A stretch of 64,000 nt of DNA from Saussurea involucrata. Taxonomy: Eukaryota > Streptophyta > Magnoliopsida > Asterales > Asteraceae. Positions 1 to 10,010 of this stretch are shown in pieces. The notes below the pieces were generated by a model. That model was not told where the DNA came from. It worked only from the letters and a program-made list of their open reading frames with translations, and searched no databases. The stretch is from contig CM066327.1 of assembly GCA_033807775.1 (NCBI GenBank), forward strand, positions 89,922,295 to 89,986,294. The letters run 5' to 3'. The translations under genes were made by a program, and so were the position numbers. Position 1 is the stretch's first letter. Every line of letters starts with the position of its first letter.

Positions 1-598
1 ACACTAGGCGTTAGCGTAACCCTTTTTATTTGTCAGCATGTGCAACAGGTCTCAGGTTGGGAGTAGTTCTAGTAACACGGTGAAAGGTCTTGTGCTAGTA
101 AAGTGCTCAAGAGGTGAATAGCTTAAGTGAAGTTTTCCGCATTCATCCTTGGGATTAACAACTTATACTTGGGTTAAGTAACACCCGTTGTAGTATTAGT
201 CTTTGTAACAAGACTTGAATTATATTTTGTTTGAGGTTAACCATAGATTGTGATTTGAGGTATTTTACCTATCGGATTATAGGAAGAAATCCTATTATTT
301 CGGATGTATTATCGAAATTTTTAATTGGTTGCTCTTTCCCAATTCGAGGGTGTTACTTACGAAACTCTAAACATAGAATTGGGGCCTACTTTTGTGTTCT
401 GCCACGTTCCATGGAAACCGGGTCTCCCCCGTCATGGCAAAGTATGTTCCAGACCAAACGGTCTTCTTATGGTATCAAAGGGGTTTTGAGATACAAAACG
501 TGTTGTTGAATTTATTAATTGTTCAATTACTATTTTTATAGTATTCAAACTGTTTGTTCTAACTAGGCTTTAGCCTAACACTTTTTCTTAAAATGACA
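1..598. repeat. Left part of a diverged LTR of an old gypsy-like element
   Basis: No gene is seen here. The last part (about 350-598) resembles 28440-28616 and 32561-32620: both hold a stretch reading roughly TTTTGTGTTC, then CCCCCGTCAT, and later TGTTTGTTCT followed by CTCAAATGACA or CTTAAAATGACA. The sequence resumes at 26070 after the copia copy A insertion and runs to about 26390, where it closes with a GGGTGTTA end like that at 32936. I infer one LTR cut in two by copy A. The start of the LTR is outside the window or not recognisable. Confidence 0.5.
594..598. repeat. Target site duplication of copia copy A, left (TGACA)
   Basis: TGACA directly precedes the LTR end at 599, and the same five bases follow the other LTR at 26065-26069. 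A 5-bp duplication is the usual size for LTR retrotransposons. It shows that 599-26064 arose as one insertion, with copy B added later inside it. Confidence 0.95.
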
Positions 599-1545
599 TG
601 TTGGTCCCGAAGGGTTATACAAGTTTGTAGAAGGGGGGTTGAATACAAACACAAGATTTTTACTTTCTAAATTGTTTATTGATATAATCAAACAATTTAC
701 AACTTGTTGCGGAACAAGATTAAGGATTAACCTAATCTAAACAAGTTAAGAACACTAAGTTCCTTGCACTAGAAATAAGATAGAAAGGAGATGAGAATAT
801 TACGAATAATATTCTAACACTAAGAGAGAAAGAAGAAGATGGCCGAACACTTCAATTCTGAAGTAGGGTTCTTCTTTATATACTGCATGCATTTAATGCA
901 TGGCAGTGTTACTTTACACGTGGCAGCAGCTGAGTGGTTGCATATTTTGACCTTTGTAGACAACCTTAGTAGCCGCATGGTGCACAGTGTAGAATCAGAG
1001 TTTGTTGTACGATTCTAGACAGAAGGGAGGTCCGTTCTGACATTTCGTACGGAGACGTGCAAGGGGATAGACAAAAGTAACTTGTAGAGTAGACCTCATG
1101 ATCAGCGTTCGTTGAACAGTTCTTTATCAGCGAATGATAAAGCTCAGCGATTGCTGAAGTCTTCTACTTGATACTTCACGTTGAGTGGACAGGTCTTGCT
1201 TCGATGATATCTGCATCAGTTCATTAGTAGACTTGTCGCTGGTTCTTGGGCTTGATCTTCGACTTCAGCGTAGAACCTTTGTTGACGTGAAACTTGTCTT
1301 CAAGGAACATAAGTAAACAACTAAACTATCAGCGATCATCACAGAGACTGAACAGGCTCAGAGCTACTGGATGAACAGTGTTCGCTGAATGTCTAATCTA
1401 GAGAGCGAGAGTTCCTATCAGCGGTACTGTAAAGTCCTAGTACTTATCAGCGATAGTGAAACTCTAATACATATTGTTTACTTACAATTTTCACTAAGTG
1501 TTTAAGAGAGGGTCATTATCAAATCACTGAGGGTTTGGATCAACA
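599..1545 (-). repeat. Copy A 3' LTR
   Basis: Begins TGTTGGTCCCG and ends GGATCAACA (plus-strand view), and is next to the polypurine tract, so it is the 3' LTR of a minus-strand element. It is 947 bp against 959 bp for its partner. Most of the difference is a G run of 6 here against 19 there. It contains a TATA box (875-882, minus) preceded by the near-perfect palindrome at 886-902 (arms CATGCATT/AATGCATG). Confidence 0.95.
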
Positions 1546-1559
1546 ATCTCCCCCTATTT
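1546..1559 (-). other. Copy A polypurine tract
   Basis: The minus strand reads AAATAGGGGGAGAT directly before the 3' LTR. This purine run primes plus-strand DNA synthesis in LTR retrotransposons. The same string sits at the equivalent place in copies B and C. The stretch 1560-1816 between it and the 3' gene is the 3' untranslated part; nothing else is seen in it. Confidence 0.9.
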
Positions 1560-1816
1560 GATTATGACATAGCAACAAAGAAAACTGCTAAGTATGAAAA
1601 CATAAGGATAAAAAGAACTCATAAAATATTTGTCCCTTTTACTGTTTTCTGGGATCTTTTAAGTACTGATGGAGTAAAGTACATTCGCTGAAATTTTTCT
1701 TTTAACTGCGTATAAGATTACAGAGGGAAGTACAAAAATTACAAGTACAACAAATTTATATTACAAGTACAAAAGAGGTAAGCTGATAAAGATAGAAAGA
1801 TTACAAGGAAATCCTA

Positions 1817-3028
1817 TCAGCCTTCAAAAGGTTCTTCCTTAATGAGAAGTTCATCAAGGGTCTTTGTTGTGGGTATAATCCAGTCAGGGACCGTTACTCC
1901 TTGATCTCGTTTATTCTTTGCTTCAGCAAAGATTAAGGGCTTGAGATATCGTGCCTGAAGATCGCGTCTGAATTCACACCAATAGATGAGATCCCTGAGT
2001 TGTTCAATGGGAGTGATGGGAAGCTCAGAGACACGTTGAAAACGTTGTCCTTCATCGTAGTCGAGAAAAAAGATACCATAAGGATTGCTTATGACTTTAC
2101 CAGGGACGAAACGTTCACCAGGTGGCAGAGAGGTATCCAGCGCTGAGAGATCAGGATCAGGACCAAGTACTTCAGCACGTGAAAAACGAATACCTATTTC
2201 GTTCCGGAGAGGAGGACCTGAATCTGATGGTTTGAACTTTTTCTTTGCAGAGGCCCTTCTTCGTTGAGTCGCAAGAGGAGGAGGAGGAGGAATATCCACA
2301 GCAGAATAAACCAAGTCGATCTGAGAATTTATGATTTTCTCGACATGGCTCTTATATTGTGAGCTAGATCGCTGAATGGCTATTCGCATCTCCAACCATT
2401 CAGAGAAACCGTACTTCTTGATCGTAGCAGCGTAGATGTTTTCCTTGGTACCGTTTTCTGTGAATAGATCGACCTTAACAACTGGAACATCTATGGTCGT
2501 TTTTCCTCGGATGATCACCTTGTGAATTCTGGTTGCCCGATATCGATAGTGCATTCTTTCTTTGCACCATTCCAAGGTAGAATCAGATACCTTGGTCTTT
2601 TCTTCAACGATCTTCTGGGCGTCTTCCCATAACTGACGTTGGACTTCGATGGGAGTTCTTTTCAGTTTGGGGTCATTCACCGATTCTTGGGTAAGCTGGA
2701 TGGCGAGGGCTTTATCTTTTTCTTCAGCTTCCTTCTTTTCGGCGAGTAATCTTTTGGCTCTAAGATGATCAGCGAACTCTTTCTTTGATAACCTTAACTT
2801 TGTGGGAACAGGGACTTTGGAGCGAGGGAGGATGATTCGCTGATCCTCTTCACTTAGCTTTTGAGGAGCTAAGGAAGGTCTGTTTTTGTGAGAGAGAAGT
2901 TGTTCTTCAGGTTCATTGGTCTCAGTGATTAAATCCAAGACCGGGATTATTTCTTCAACTCTTGTGGTTGGGATTATTGTTGGTGCAGCAGTGGGGACTT
3001 CAGCTGGATCCTCAAGCAGAGGAGAGGA
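1817..3028 (-). pseudogene. Copy A 3' gene, exon-2 part (open frame, fused without intron)
   Basis: Open for about 403 codons from TCC at 3028 to the stop at 1817-1819, ending in EEPFEG. The exon is rich in charged helical sequence with a conserved block around LKRTPIEVQRQLWEDAQ, then a proline patch, then a C-terminal block ending near PDWIIPTTKTLDELLIKEEP. The same blocks are present in copies B and C. I do not recognise a catalytic domain, signal peptide or membrane segment. In B and C an intron separates this from the first exon; here the two are joined directly, leaving CTAG at 3029-3032, which throws exon 1 out of frame. The frame itself has no break. The function is unknown. Confidence 0.8.
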
Positions 3029-3032
3029 CTAG

Positions 3033-5632
3033 CTGACAAACTGGCTTTATCTGAAGGATGTCCAGATTGCCTTCTGCAGCGAGGCCTTTGTTTTTGCCTC
3101 TATCAGCTTCAGACGCTGCAGGCTTTGTCTTAGTCGTCTCCCCTGATGGTTCATTTATCGAAATCCCTTTCTCAGGGACCTTCTTGGGCTCAACAAAGAA
3201 GAAGTCATCGTCATCATCATCATCATTTTTATGAGTTGATGATGGTTCGTCGTCAGAGATGTCGACAGCTTCATCGTCTTCAGCTTCTTCTTCAGACTCG
3301 ACATCTTCAGCGTAAGGTTCGGTCATGTTAGCAGCAGCTTCAGTTTCCTCATCGAGTTGCTCCCCCTCAGATACAGAGGGAGGTTTCTCGGTTCCCTCAG
3401 GGTTTTCAACTCCATGGGGTTGTGCAGAAGAAGTAGCAGCAGTGGTTTCATTTGTCTCTCCCCTCAACATTATGGGGAAGACCTTCATCATTCTTCTCCC
3501 CCTCTTCCTCATGATGAGGAGGGGAGGCAAGTGGAATATCAGCATCAGTATGAGAATCACTGTCTTCTTGGCCAGTGAGTCCCATGCATAATTCAACCAC
3601 TGCTAATCTGTCGTCTAGGCAAGATATAGCAGGAGCGAGTCTTTGAAGATCCTCTCGATCTACCTGAGTAAAATGTGAAGGAGCACAGGTAGCAGCATTT
3701 AGGCGATCGAGGATTTGCTGTAGTAGATTGGTGGCAGTGCTGACATCTGTCCTTAAGAAGGATACTTCTGTCTTCAGCGTTGTGACTTCACTGGACAGGT
3801 TAGTATGGGAGAGGTTGAGATTGTTGATGGCAGTAGAGTTTTCAGCAAGAGTAGCAGCAAAACTTGCAATGTTGCCATCCATTTTCTCCAGATCAGCACT
3901 GGAGGCTTTCTTATCAACGATCTCAGTCAGCTTTTTTAGATTTTCTCCAGCGTCTGTAACCGCTGAAGAGTTGGTAGAGAGAGTAGTGGTGAGAGATTCC
4001 ACCTTAGTTTCTAAGTCTTTCAGGGAGTTGTTGATATCTCCCAAATTAGGACCTGAAAACGTTATTAACTTATGAACAGAGGAAAGCTCAGAAGTTTGGG
4101 GTTGAGATAGAGGAGAGTTTGGGATTATGTGTATACCTGCAGGCGGGTTGGCGATGTTGTCGAAACCTTGTAACCCTGAATGATATTCCATGTCGCCTTC
4201 GAGAGTGCCTTGGCGCATGGAGGGGCCTACAGATCCTAAATTTGTATCCATCATCATATGTAGAGTATCAGCTGCTGAATCATGTATGATGACAGGCGCT
4301 CCAGAGAACGGAGGAAAAATTGGTGGAGTGTCCAAAGAAAGAGTGGGAGGAGTGAAGGATGAGAAGATTGGTTGGGTGCGGGGTTCAGCGTTGGATTCGC
4401 TGAGAAATACTTCTTCAGTCCTTAGAAGGCCTGAAGGAGAGGGGTTTTGTTCCAAGTTTATAACATCAGCGTTTAGAGACGCTGAAGTTGGTTTTGAAGG
4501 GGTGGCTTGAGCAGCTGTGGCAGAGCGTACCACTGAACTATCCAACGGCTATTTAGAGAGAACCGTGGAGTCTTCAGCATGTGAATGCTTGGGGGTTGCT
4601 CCTTGGTTTTCTTGATCCTTTGAGAATCAAGTTGGGTAGAAGAATGTTTCCTTTTTCGAGAAGGAGTAGAGGGTGCAGTCTAGGTATCAGCGGTGGGGAT
4701 TTCCGCTGAAGTAGCTGCAGAAGTAGAAGAAGGAGGATTGAGAAGAGGTAAGAGATTAGAGAGACGTACCTCGTTTGGCAGAGACTTGAAGTCGAGCACC
4801 TTAGGGCCAACCTGAGAGAGTCTTAGATCACCCTCTTTCGGGTATTTGTCCCCAAGTCCTTGTAGAAAGACGGCGCTGATGAATCTGGGATATGGAACCC
4901 ATGTTGGTCTATCAGCCATATCTACTCTGAGCGCAAGATCGTCATAGATGATCGAGGCCCAGTCAACATGGAGACCTTTCAGCAATGCATAGCCCATTGC
5001 TTGTTGAGGTTGAGCGGCTTGATCAGAGGAGCCAGACTTCGCTGTCATGCAGCTTATCAAGTGGGCGAAGATGAAGTTCATCTCGCTGGGCATCTTTGAT
5101 TTCTTGATCAGGGTCAGTTTCTTATCGGGCAATTTATCCCTCCCCGTGTCCCATGTGTAACCCATTGCATCAAAGAAGGCAGTGATTGCTTCCCTATCAG
5201 CATGGTTTTTGTGGTTTGGCAGAGGGACAAAGCATTTTTCTTTCGTAGCTGTGGGTAGGCAGAGTGCACGCCTGATAATGGCGGGGTTGATTTTGGTGGT
5301 GCCAAATTTGGTGTCACAGAGAATGACATTAAGTAGTTTCTTAGGGTCTTTGGGTGAAGGACTAGCAGTATACAGAACTGAGATAAAAGGAATTTATGTG
5401 CAGGGGGTACGGTAGTGAGGGCTGAAGATAAGCAACAGGTTTTGAGAAAGTTTACAGCATCATCCAGATGCCTGACTTGCTTTTTCGGAGGAAAATCGAA
5501 AAGCGCATAGAGATTGTTGTTGTTGAAAGTGACTTTCTCAAGTGTGAACTTGACCTGAGAAGCCTTGATGAGATTCAATTTCTCAGCAGCAGGAGATTTC
5601 TCAGCAGTAGGAGCAGCAGTAGAAGATGCCAT
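3033..5632 (-). pseudogene. Copy A 3' gene, exon-1 part (frameshifted)
   Basis: Starts at ATG 5632 (MASSTAAPTAEK), matching the starts in copies B and C. The N-terminal globular part is followed by a Ser/Thr/Pro-rich middle, a coiled coil (about 4070-3690), and an acidic tail with an Asp run (near 3220). The frame breaks near 5440-5160, at an in-frame TAG near 4680 followed by a shift in the C-rich run near 4600, and again near 3470. The last segment runs to TGTCAG at 3033, then reads on into exon 2 in the wrong phase and stops about seven codons later. This is therefore a dead copy. The protein family is not one I recognise with confidence. The position after pol is where SIRE elements keep their so-called env-like gene, but no transmembrane segment is visible. 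Confidence 0.78.
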
Positions 5633-6561
5633 TGTTGTTTATCATGTCAACCAAAGAACATAGATAAAGAATACAGTCTTAATGTGGAAAGATTTTCCAA
5701 AAAGATGTTTTAGGGTTTTGCACATTCCATTCAGACAATAAATGTCTTAATGGAGAATTAGGGTTTTTCTAGCTTTTGACAAAGAGAGACAAAAACCAGT
5801 GAAGTCTTATTTTCCAGTTTCCTCTTTCTTAAAAGATAAGGATTCTGGAAAAACATATCAGGTTTCAAGTTTAAAGATTTTGAGATGTAAACTTGAAGAA
5901 CAACCATGAAGGTTGTGTTCATAAAACAATGAAAGAAATTATTTCATTTTTAAAAGTTCTTTTGTTTGATCTTGTAGAAACAATGAGAAGATCAGAAACA
6001 AGTTAAAACAGGTAAATAATTAGAATATTAACCTTGTTGTGGAAGAAAAAGATGAACAGTTCTTGAAACAAGAGTTCGAGATGCAACAGTAATTCTTTTC
6101 TTGAAGAAGAAGTTGTTCGCGTAAAGGAAAAATATAAACTTGAAAGTGTTTATATAGTGAGAGTAGAGAGAGAGAGAGAGAAACTAGAGCGGGAAAGTTT
6201 TTCATCATGACACGGACACGTGTTTGCATTTGATTGGATGAGAAAACGAACGTGCAAACCTGTGTCAGAAAAAGAACGTGCAAGGGTTTATCCGTTTGAT
6301 TACGTCACAAACGTCCTTTCATATTTTAGGATGTCTCTGAGGTATTTGAAAAACTCAGGGACATTTTGAAAACATGAAGCACTGAATAGAAATATCAGTG
6401 TTAGGTTTTGAAATTTCAAAGTATTGCTGATAAGGAAGAGATATTCAGCGATACAATTTGTTTTGAAATCTTGCATTCATTTGCGAACGTCAGCGAGTAA
6501 AGAGAAAACATACCTTAACATCTGTGAATCAAGTTTGTTCAGAGAGAAGATGATAGAATGG
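5633..6561 (-). promoter_or_regulatory. Copy A spacer between pol and 3' gene: putative internal promoter and leader
   Basis: About 0.93 kb (minus) lies upstream of the 3' gene start. It carries a TATA box (TATATAAA, 6149-6156), the palindrome ACACGTGT (6216-6223) and TTACGTCA (6300-6307), a one-base variant of the CRE-type TGACGTCA found in copies B and C. Spacing and order match the other copies. A CT-rich run next to the TATA box and a leader of about 0.5 kb follow. That it is an active promoter is inference. Copy B inserted at the far end of this spacer. Confidence 0.6.
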
Positions 6562-6566
6562 GTTAT
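6562..6566. repeat. Target site duplication of copia copy B, left (GTTAT)
   Basis: GTTAT precedes the LTR at 6567 and recurs at 19377-19381 after the other LTR. The unbroken form of this target is visible in copy B itself (near 13330-13345) and in copy C (near 61600-61615), where GGGTTATA is uninterrupted. Copy B therefore landed in copy A at this point. Confidence 0.96.
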
Positions 6567-7511
6567 TGTTGATCCAAACCCTCAGTAATTTGATAATGAC
6601 CCTATCTTAAACACTTAGTGAAAATTGTAAGTAAACAATATGTATCAGAGTTTCACTATCGCTGATAAGTACTAAGACTTTACAGTACCGCTGATAGGAA
6701 CTCTCACTCTTTAGATTAGATATTCAGCGAACACTGTTCATCATCAAATAGCTCTGAGCCTGTTCAGTCTATGAGATGATCGCTGATAAGTTAGTTGTTT
6801 ACTTATGATCCCTGAAGACAAGTTTCACGTCAACCAAAGTTCTACGCTAAAATCGAAGATCAAGCTCAAGAACCAGCGAAAAGTCTACTCATGAACTGAT
6901 GCGGATATCAGTGAAGCAAGACCTGTCCATTCAACGTGAAGTATCAAGTAGAAGACTTCAGCCATCGTTGAGCTTTATCATTCGCTGATAAAGATCTGAC
7001 TCAACGAAAGCTGATCATGAAGTCTCCATGTATGTTACTATTGTCTTACCTCCCTTGCACGTCTCCGTACGAACTGTCAGAACGGACATCCCTTTTGTAT
7101 GTAATCGTACAACAACTCTGATTCTACACTGTGCACCATGCGGCTACTAAGGTTGTCTACAAAGGTCAATGACATGCAACCACTCAGCTGCTGCCACGTG
7201 TAAAGACATACTGCCATGCATTAAATGCATGCAGTATATAAGAAGAACCTTACTTCAGTTTTGAAGTGTGCTCGAACCATCTTCTTATTTCTTATTGTTA
7301 AGTTATTATTCGTAATTTCTTTAACTCTTTCTAGTGCAAGAAACTTAGTGTTTCTCAAGACTTGTTTAGATTAGGTTTATCCTTAATCTTGTTCCGCAAC
7401 AAGTTGTAAATTGTCTTGATTTATCAATAAACAATTTAGAAAAGTAAAAACGTGTCTTTGTATTCAACCCCCCCCCCTTCTACAAACTTGTATAGCCCTT
7501 CGGGACCAACA
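6567..7511 (+). repeat. Copy B 5' LTR
   Basis: 945 bp, from TGTTGATCC to GGGACCAACA, with TG...CA ends. The putative promoter consists of TATATAAG at 7235-7242, preceded at 7215-7231 by a palindrome with arms CATGCATT and AATGCATG, which contains RY-type CATGCA motifs. A C run of 10 sits near the 3' end (7469-7478). TCAGCG/CGCTGA hexamers are scattered through it. Confidence 0.96.
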
Positions 7512-7513
7512 AG

Positions 7514-7525
7514 TGGTATCAGAGC
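7514..7525 (+). other. Copy B primer binding site (initiator tRNA-Met)
   Basis: TGGTATCAGAGC, two bases after the 5' LTR, is the standard complement of the 3' end of plant initiator tRNA-Met, used to prime minus-strand DNA synthesis. A leader of about 68 bases separates it from the gag ATG at 7594. Confidence 0.95.
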
Positions 7526-7593
7526 GGATTTGTTTAATCTCATAAACAAGATCTGATCTATACTAAGATTTCTCTTCCTTGCTATTTCTTAAA

Positions 7594-9998
7594 ATGACTA
7601 CCAACACAAACACAAACTATATTGACAACGGTTCTCTTGCAAAACCCCCTAGATTCTCCAGATATAATTTTAATCTATGGAAAAATAGGATGATTCTCTT
7701 CTTAGAAGGTGTAGACCCTACTATGCCTTATTATCTTGAAAATGGCCAATATATTCCTGTAAGAATTGGTGCTGCAGTTCCAGCCGCTGAGAATAGACCT
7801 GCTATTCCAGAAAGGCGGATTCCTAAGGAAATTCATATGTGGACTGATGAAGATAAGAAGAAAGTGGCTATCGACACCAAAGCCAGATCCATACTCTCCA
7901 TGGCTCCTCCTGACGAAGTCTACCATTCCGTCATGAACCTGAAAACCTCAAAAGCTACGTGGGACACAATCTGTGTTCAGTATGAAGGTACTTCTGAAGT
8001 CCAGGACTCTCGAAAGATCAACCTGGTAAGACAGTATGAAAGCTTCATTTGTGGTTAGAATGAAACTCTCTCTGAAGTACACCAACGTTTTAACTGCTAA
8101 ATAATAGATCTAAAAACTGTTGGTACGGAATATTCTAACTTTGAAGTAATGACAAAGTTCTTAGAATGTTTACTTGAAAGCTGGGACAATTATTCTATGT
8201 GTCTCAAGCTGTCAAAGGATCTAAAATCAATGACCCTTTCTACCTTATATGGCACGATGCTGAATCATGAGCAATCGAGTCATCTTAAGAAGAATCTTGT
8301 AAAAGATTCCAAAAGCACCCATGTTGCTTTAATCTCAGAGTCACCTTCCACTCAGCGATCAACTATCATTGTCACTGAGTTGGAAACTAACTCTGAAAGA
8401 TCATCAGACTCTGACGTTTCAGATAATGATGAAACTCTGGCATTCCTGGCTAATAAGTTCAGGAGATTTGCTAGAAAGAGTAATTTCAAGAAGAATAAAC
8501 CTCTTGCTATTACTGACAAGCCAAGATCATCAACCCCTGTTGATAAGGCTACTGCTACTTGTTATAACTGTGAAAAGATAGGACATTTTGCTAGCGAGTA
8601 CAGGTCAAGGAAAGTCTCTAGACCCTCAGCTTTTCCCAAGAAAAACTTTATTCCCAGGAATAGAGATGAAAAATATAAAAAGCTGAAAGAAAAGTATGCA
8701 AAACTGAAAACCTTTAAGAAGAAAGGCAAAGGCCTCATGGCTGACTATGATTGGGCTGCCTCTGACGAAGAAGAATCATCTGACTCTGAAGATGATGATG
8801 AAGCCAATCTATGTCTCATGGCCAAACTTGAAAATGAGGAAGACAATTCTGACATTCCCTCTACTTCAACCTCTGCAACTCATGTATCACCTTCCTTCTT
8901 TACCAATATTGCAAATATTGATGAAGCTGATAGTCTTCGAAAGATCGATCTCTTGACTAGAAGTTTATATGAAGCCATGATGGCAAAACTGTAGTTGAAA
9001 ATCAAAACCTTGATCTCGCTGAACAACTTAAAAATTGTCACCTTCAAATAGAAAATCTTTCTAAAATTGAAGAAGATTTTAAAGATCAAGTTCACCTAAA
9101 TCAGCTAGTCAAAATCGAGCGCGAAGAAGCTATCGTTGCATTAAAAGCTGAAAAAACTACTGTTGATGGATGGTATAATTCCTCAACAAAGATCACTGAG
9201 ATAATTAAGTCTCAGATTCCCCTGAGTGATAAACGTGGTCTTGGTTACAAAGCTGATACTCTAGAACCAACCACTGATCGTTCCATGCTCTTATTTGGAA
9301 CTTTCGTATCCTCAGTCGCTGATACTTCATCCTCTCAGTGTTCCTCTTCTAAACCGTCCATCCCTAAGGAAATCTCTACCTTAACTTCTAAAGGTAAAGA
9401 AAAAGTTATTTATCCAAAACCTACCTCAGTCTTTAAAAACAAAGGTAAAGGAATTGTTTTTAACCAAAATCCTCAGAAGGGTACCTCTGTACCAAAGCTG
9501 AACGCTTCTAAAGCTTCAGTGACTTATCCCTCTGATTCAAAGAATAAGATCTCTGGAATTATTCAGCGTGGATCTATTCAGCGATCTACTCCTAGAATCA
9601 AAGTGGAAATCATTGGTAAGAAATCCGAAGAACTAAATGTTCCTCCCATTTCAAAAACCAATAGCTTACTTGGTGCTGGTCCTTCTAATTCAAAATCTAA
9701 AGCTGAGCATGCAAATGGTCATAGAACTACTTTTGGTTATAGGAAATGTTATCATTGTGGACATACAAATCATATTGCTAGTAACTGCCCCACAGCCACC
9801 CAAGCTGAAAAGATAGCTAAGGTGAAGATCATTGCCCCCAAGGCAAAGAAGACCACTGAGGTTAAGAAATTAACCAAAGTGAAGACTGACAAAGCTGAAT
9901 CTTCAAATGCTGTGAAGACTGCTGAACCTTCCACCTCTTCTTCTACCCCCACTGACAAGTGTGTACACATGGTTAAGTGGGTACCCAAGAAAAACTAA
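7594..9998 (+). pseudogene. Copy B gag (broken)
   Basis: Nucleocapsid/capsid protein that would package element RNA into cytoplasmic particles. ATG 7594 (MTTNTNTNYIDNGS) is chosen because copy A has the matching start. A UBN2-type gag core (W-K-N-R-M...FLEG) is followed by an acidic coiled stretch and two CCHC zinc knuckles. The first (about 8560-8605) reads C-X2-C-X4-H-X4-Y, so its last cysteine is lost; copy A keeps it. The second (about 9748-9790) is complete. The frame is broken by TAG at 8056, TAA at 8098 and a one-base deletion near 8975. From there it is open to the TAA at 9996-9998, a stop shared with copy A and so probably part of the normal design. Confidence 0.9.
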
Positions 9999-10010
9999 TC
10001 TTCCTTTGTA

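Noticed and set aside
1817..2938. Starting the 3' exon-2 frame at a TTG codon as a separate gene
   Set aside because: The frame continues upstream to the splice acceptor in all copies and there is no ATG at this place; it is an exon, not a gene start.
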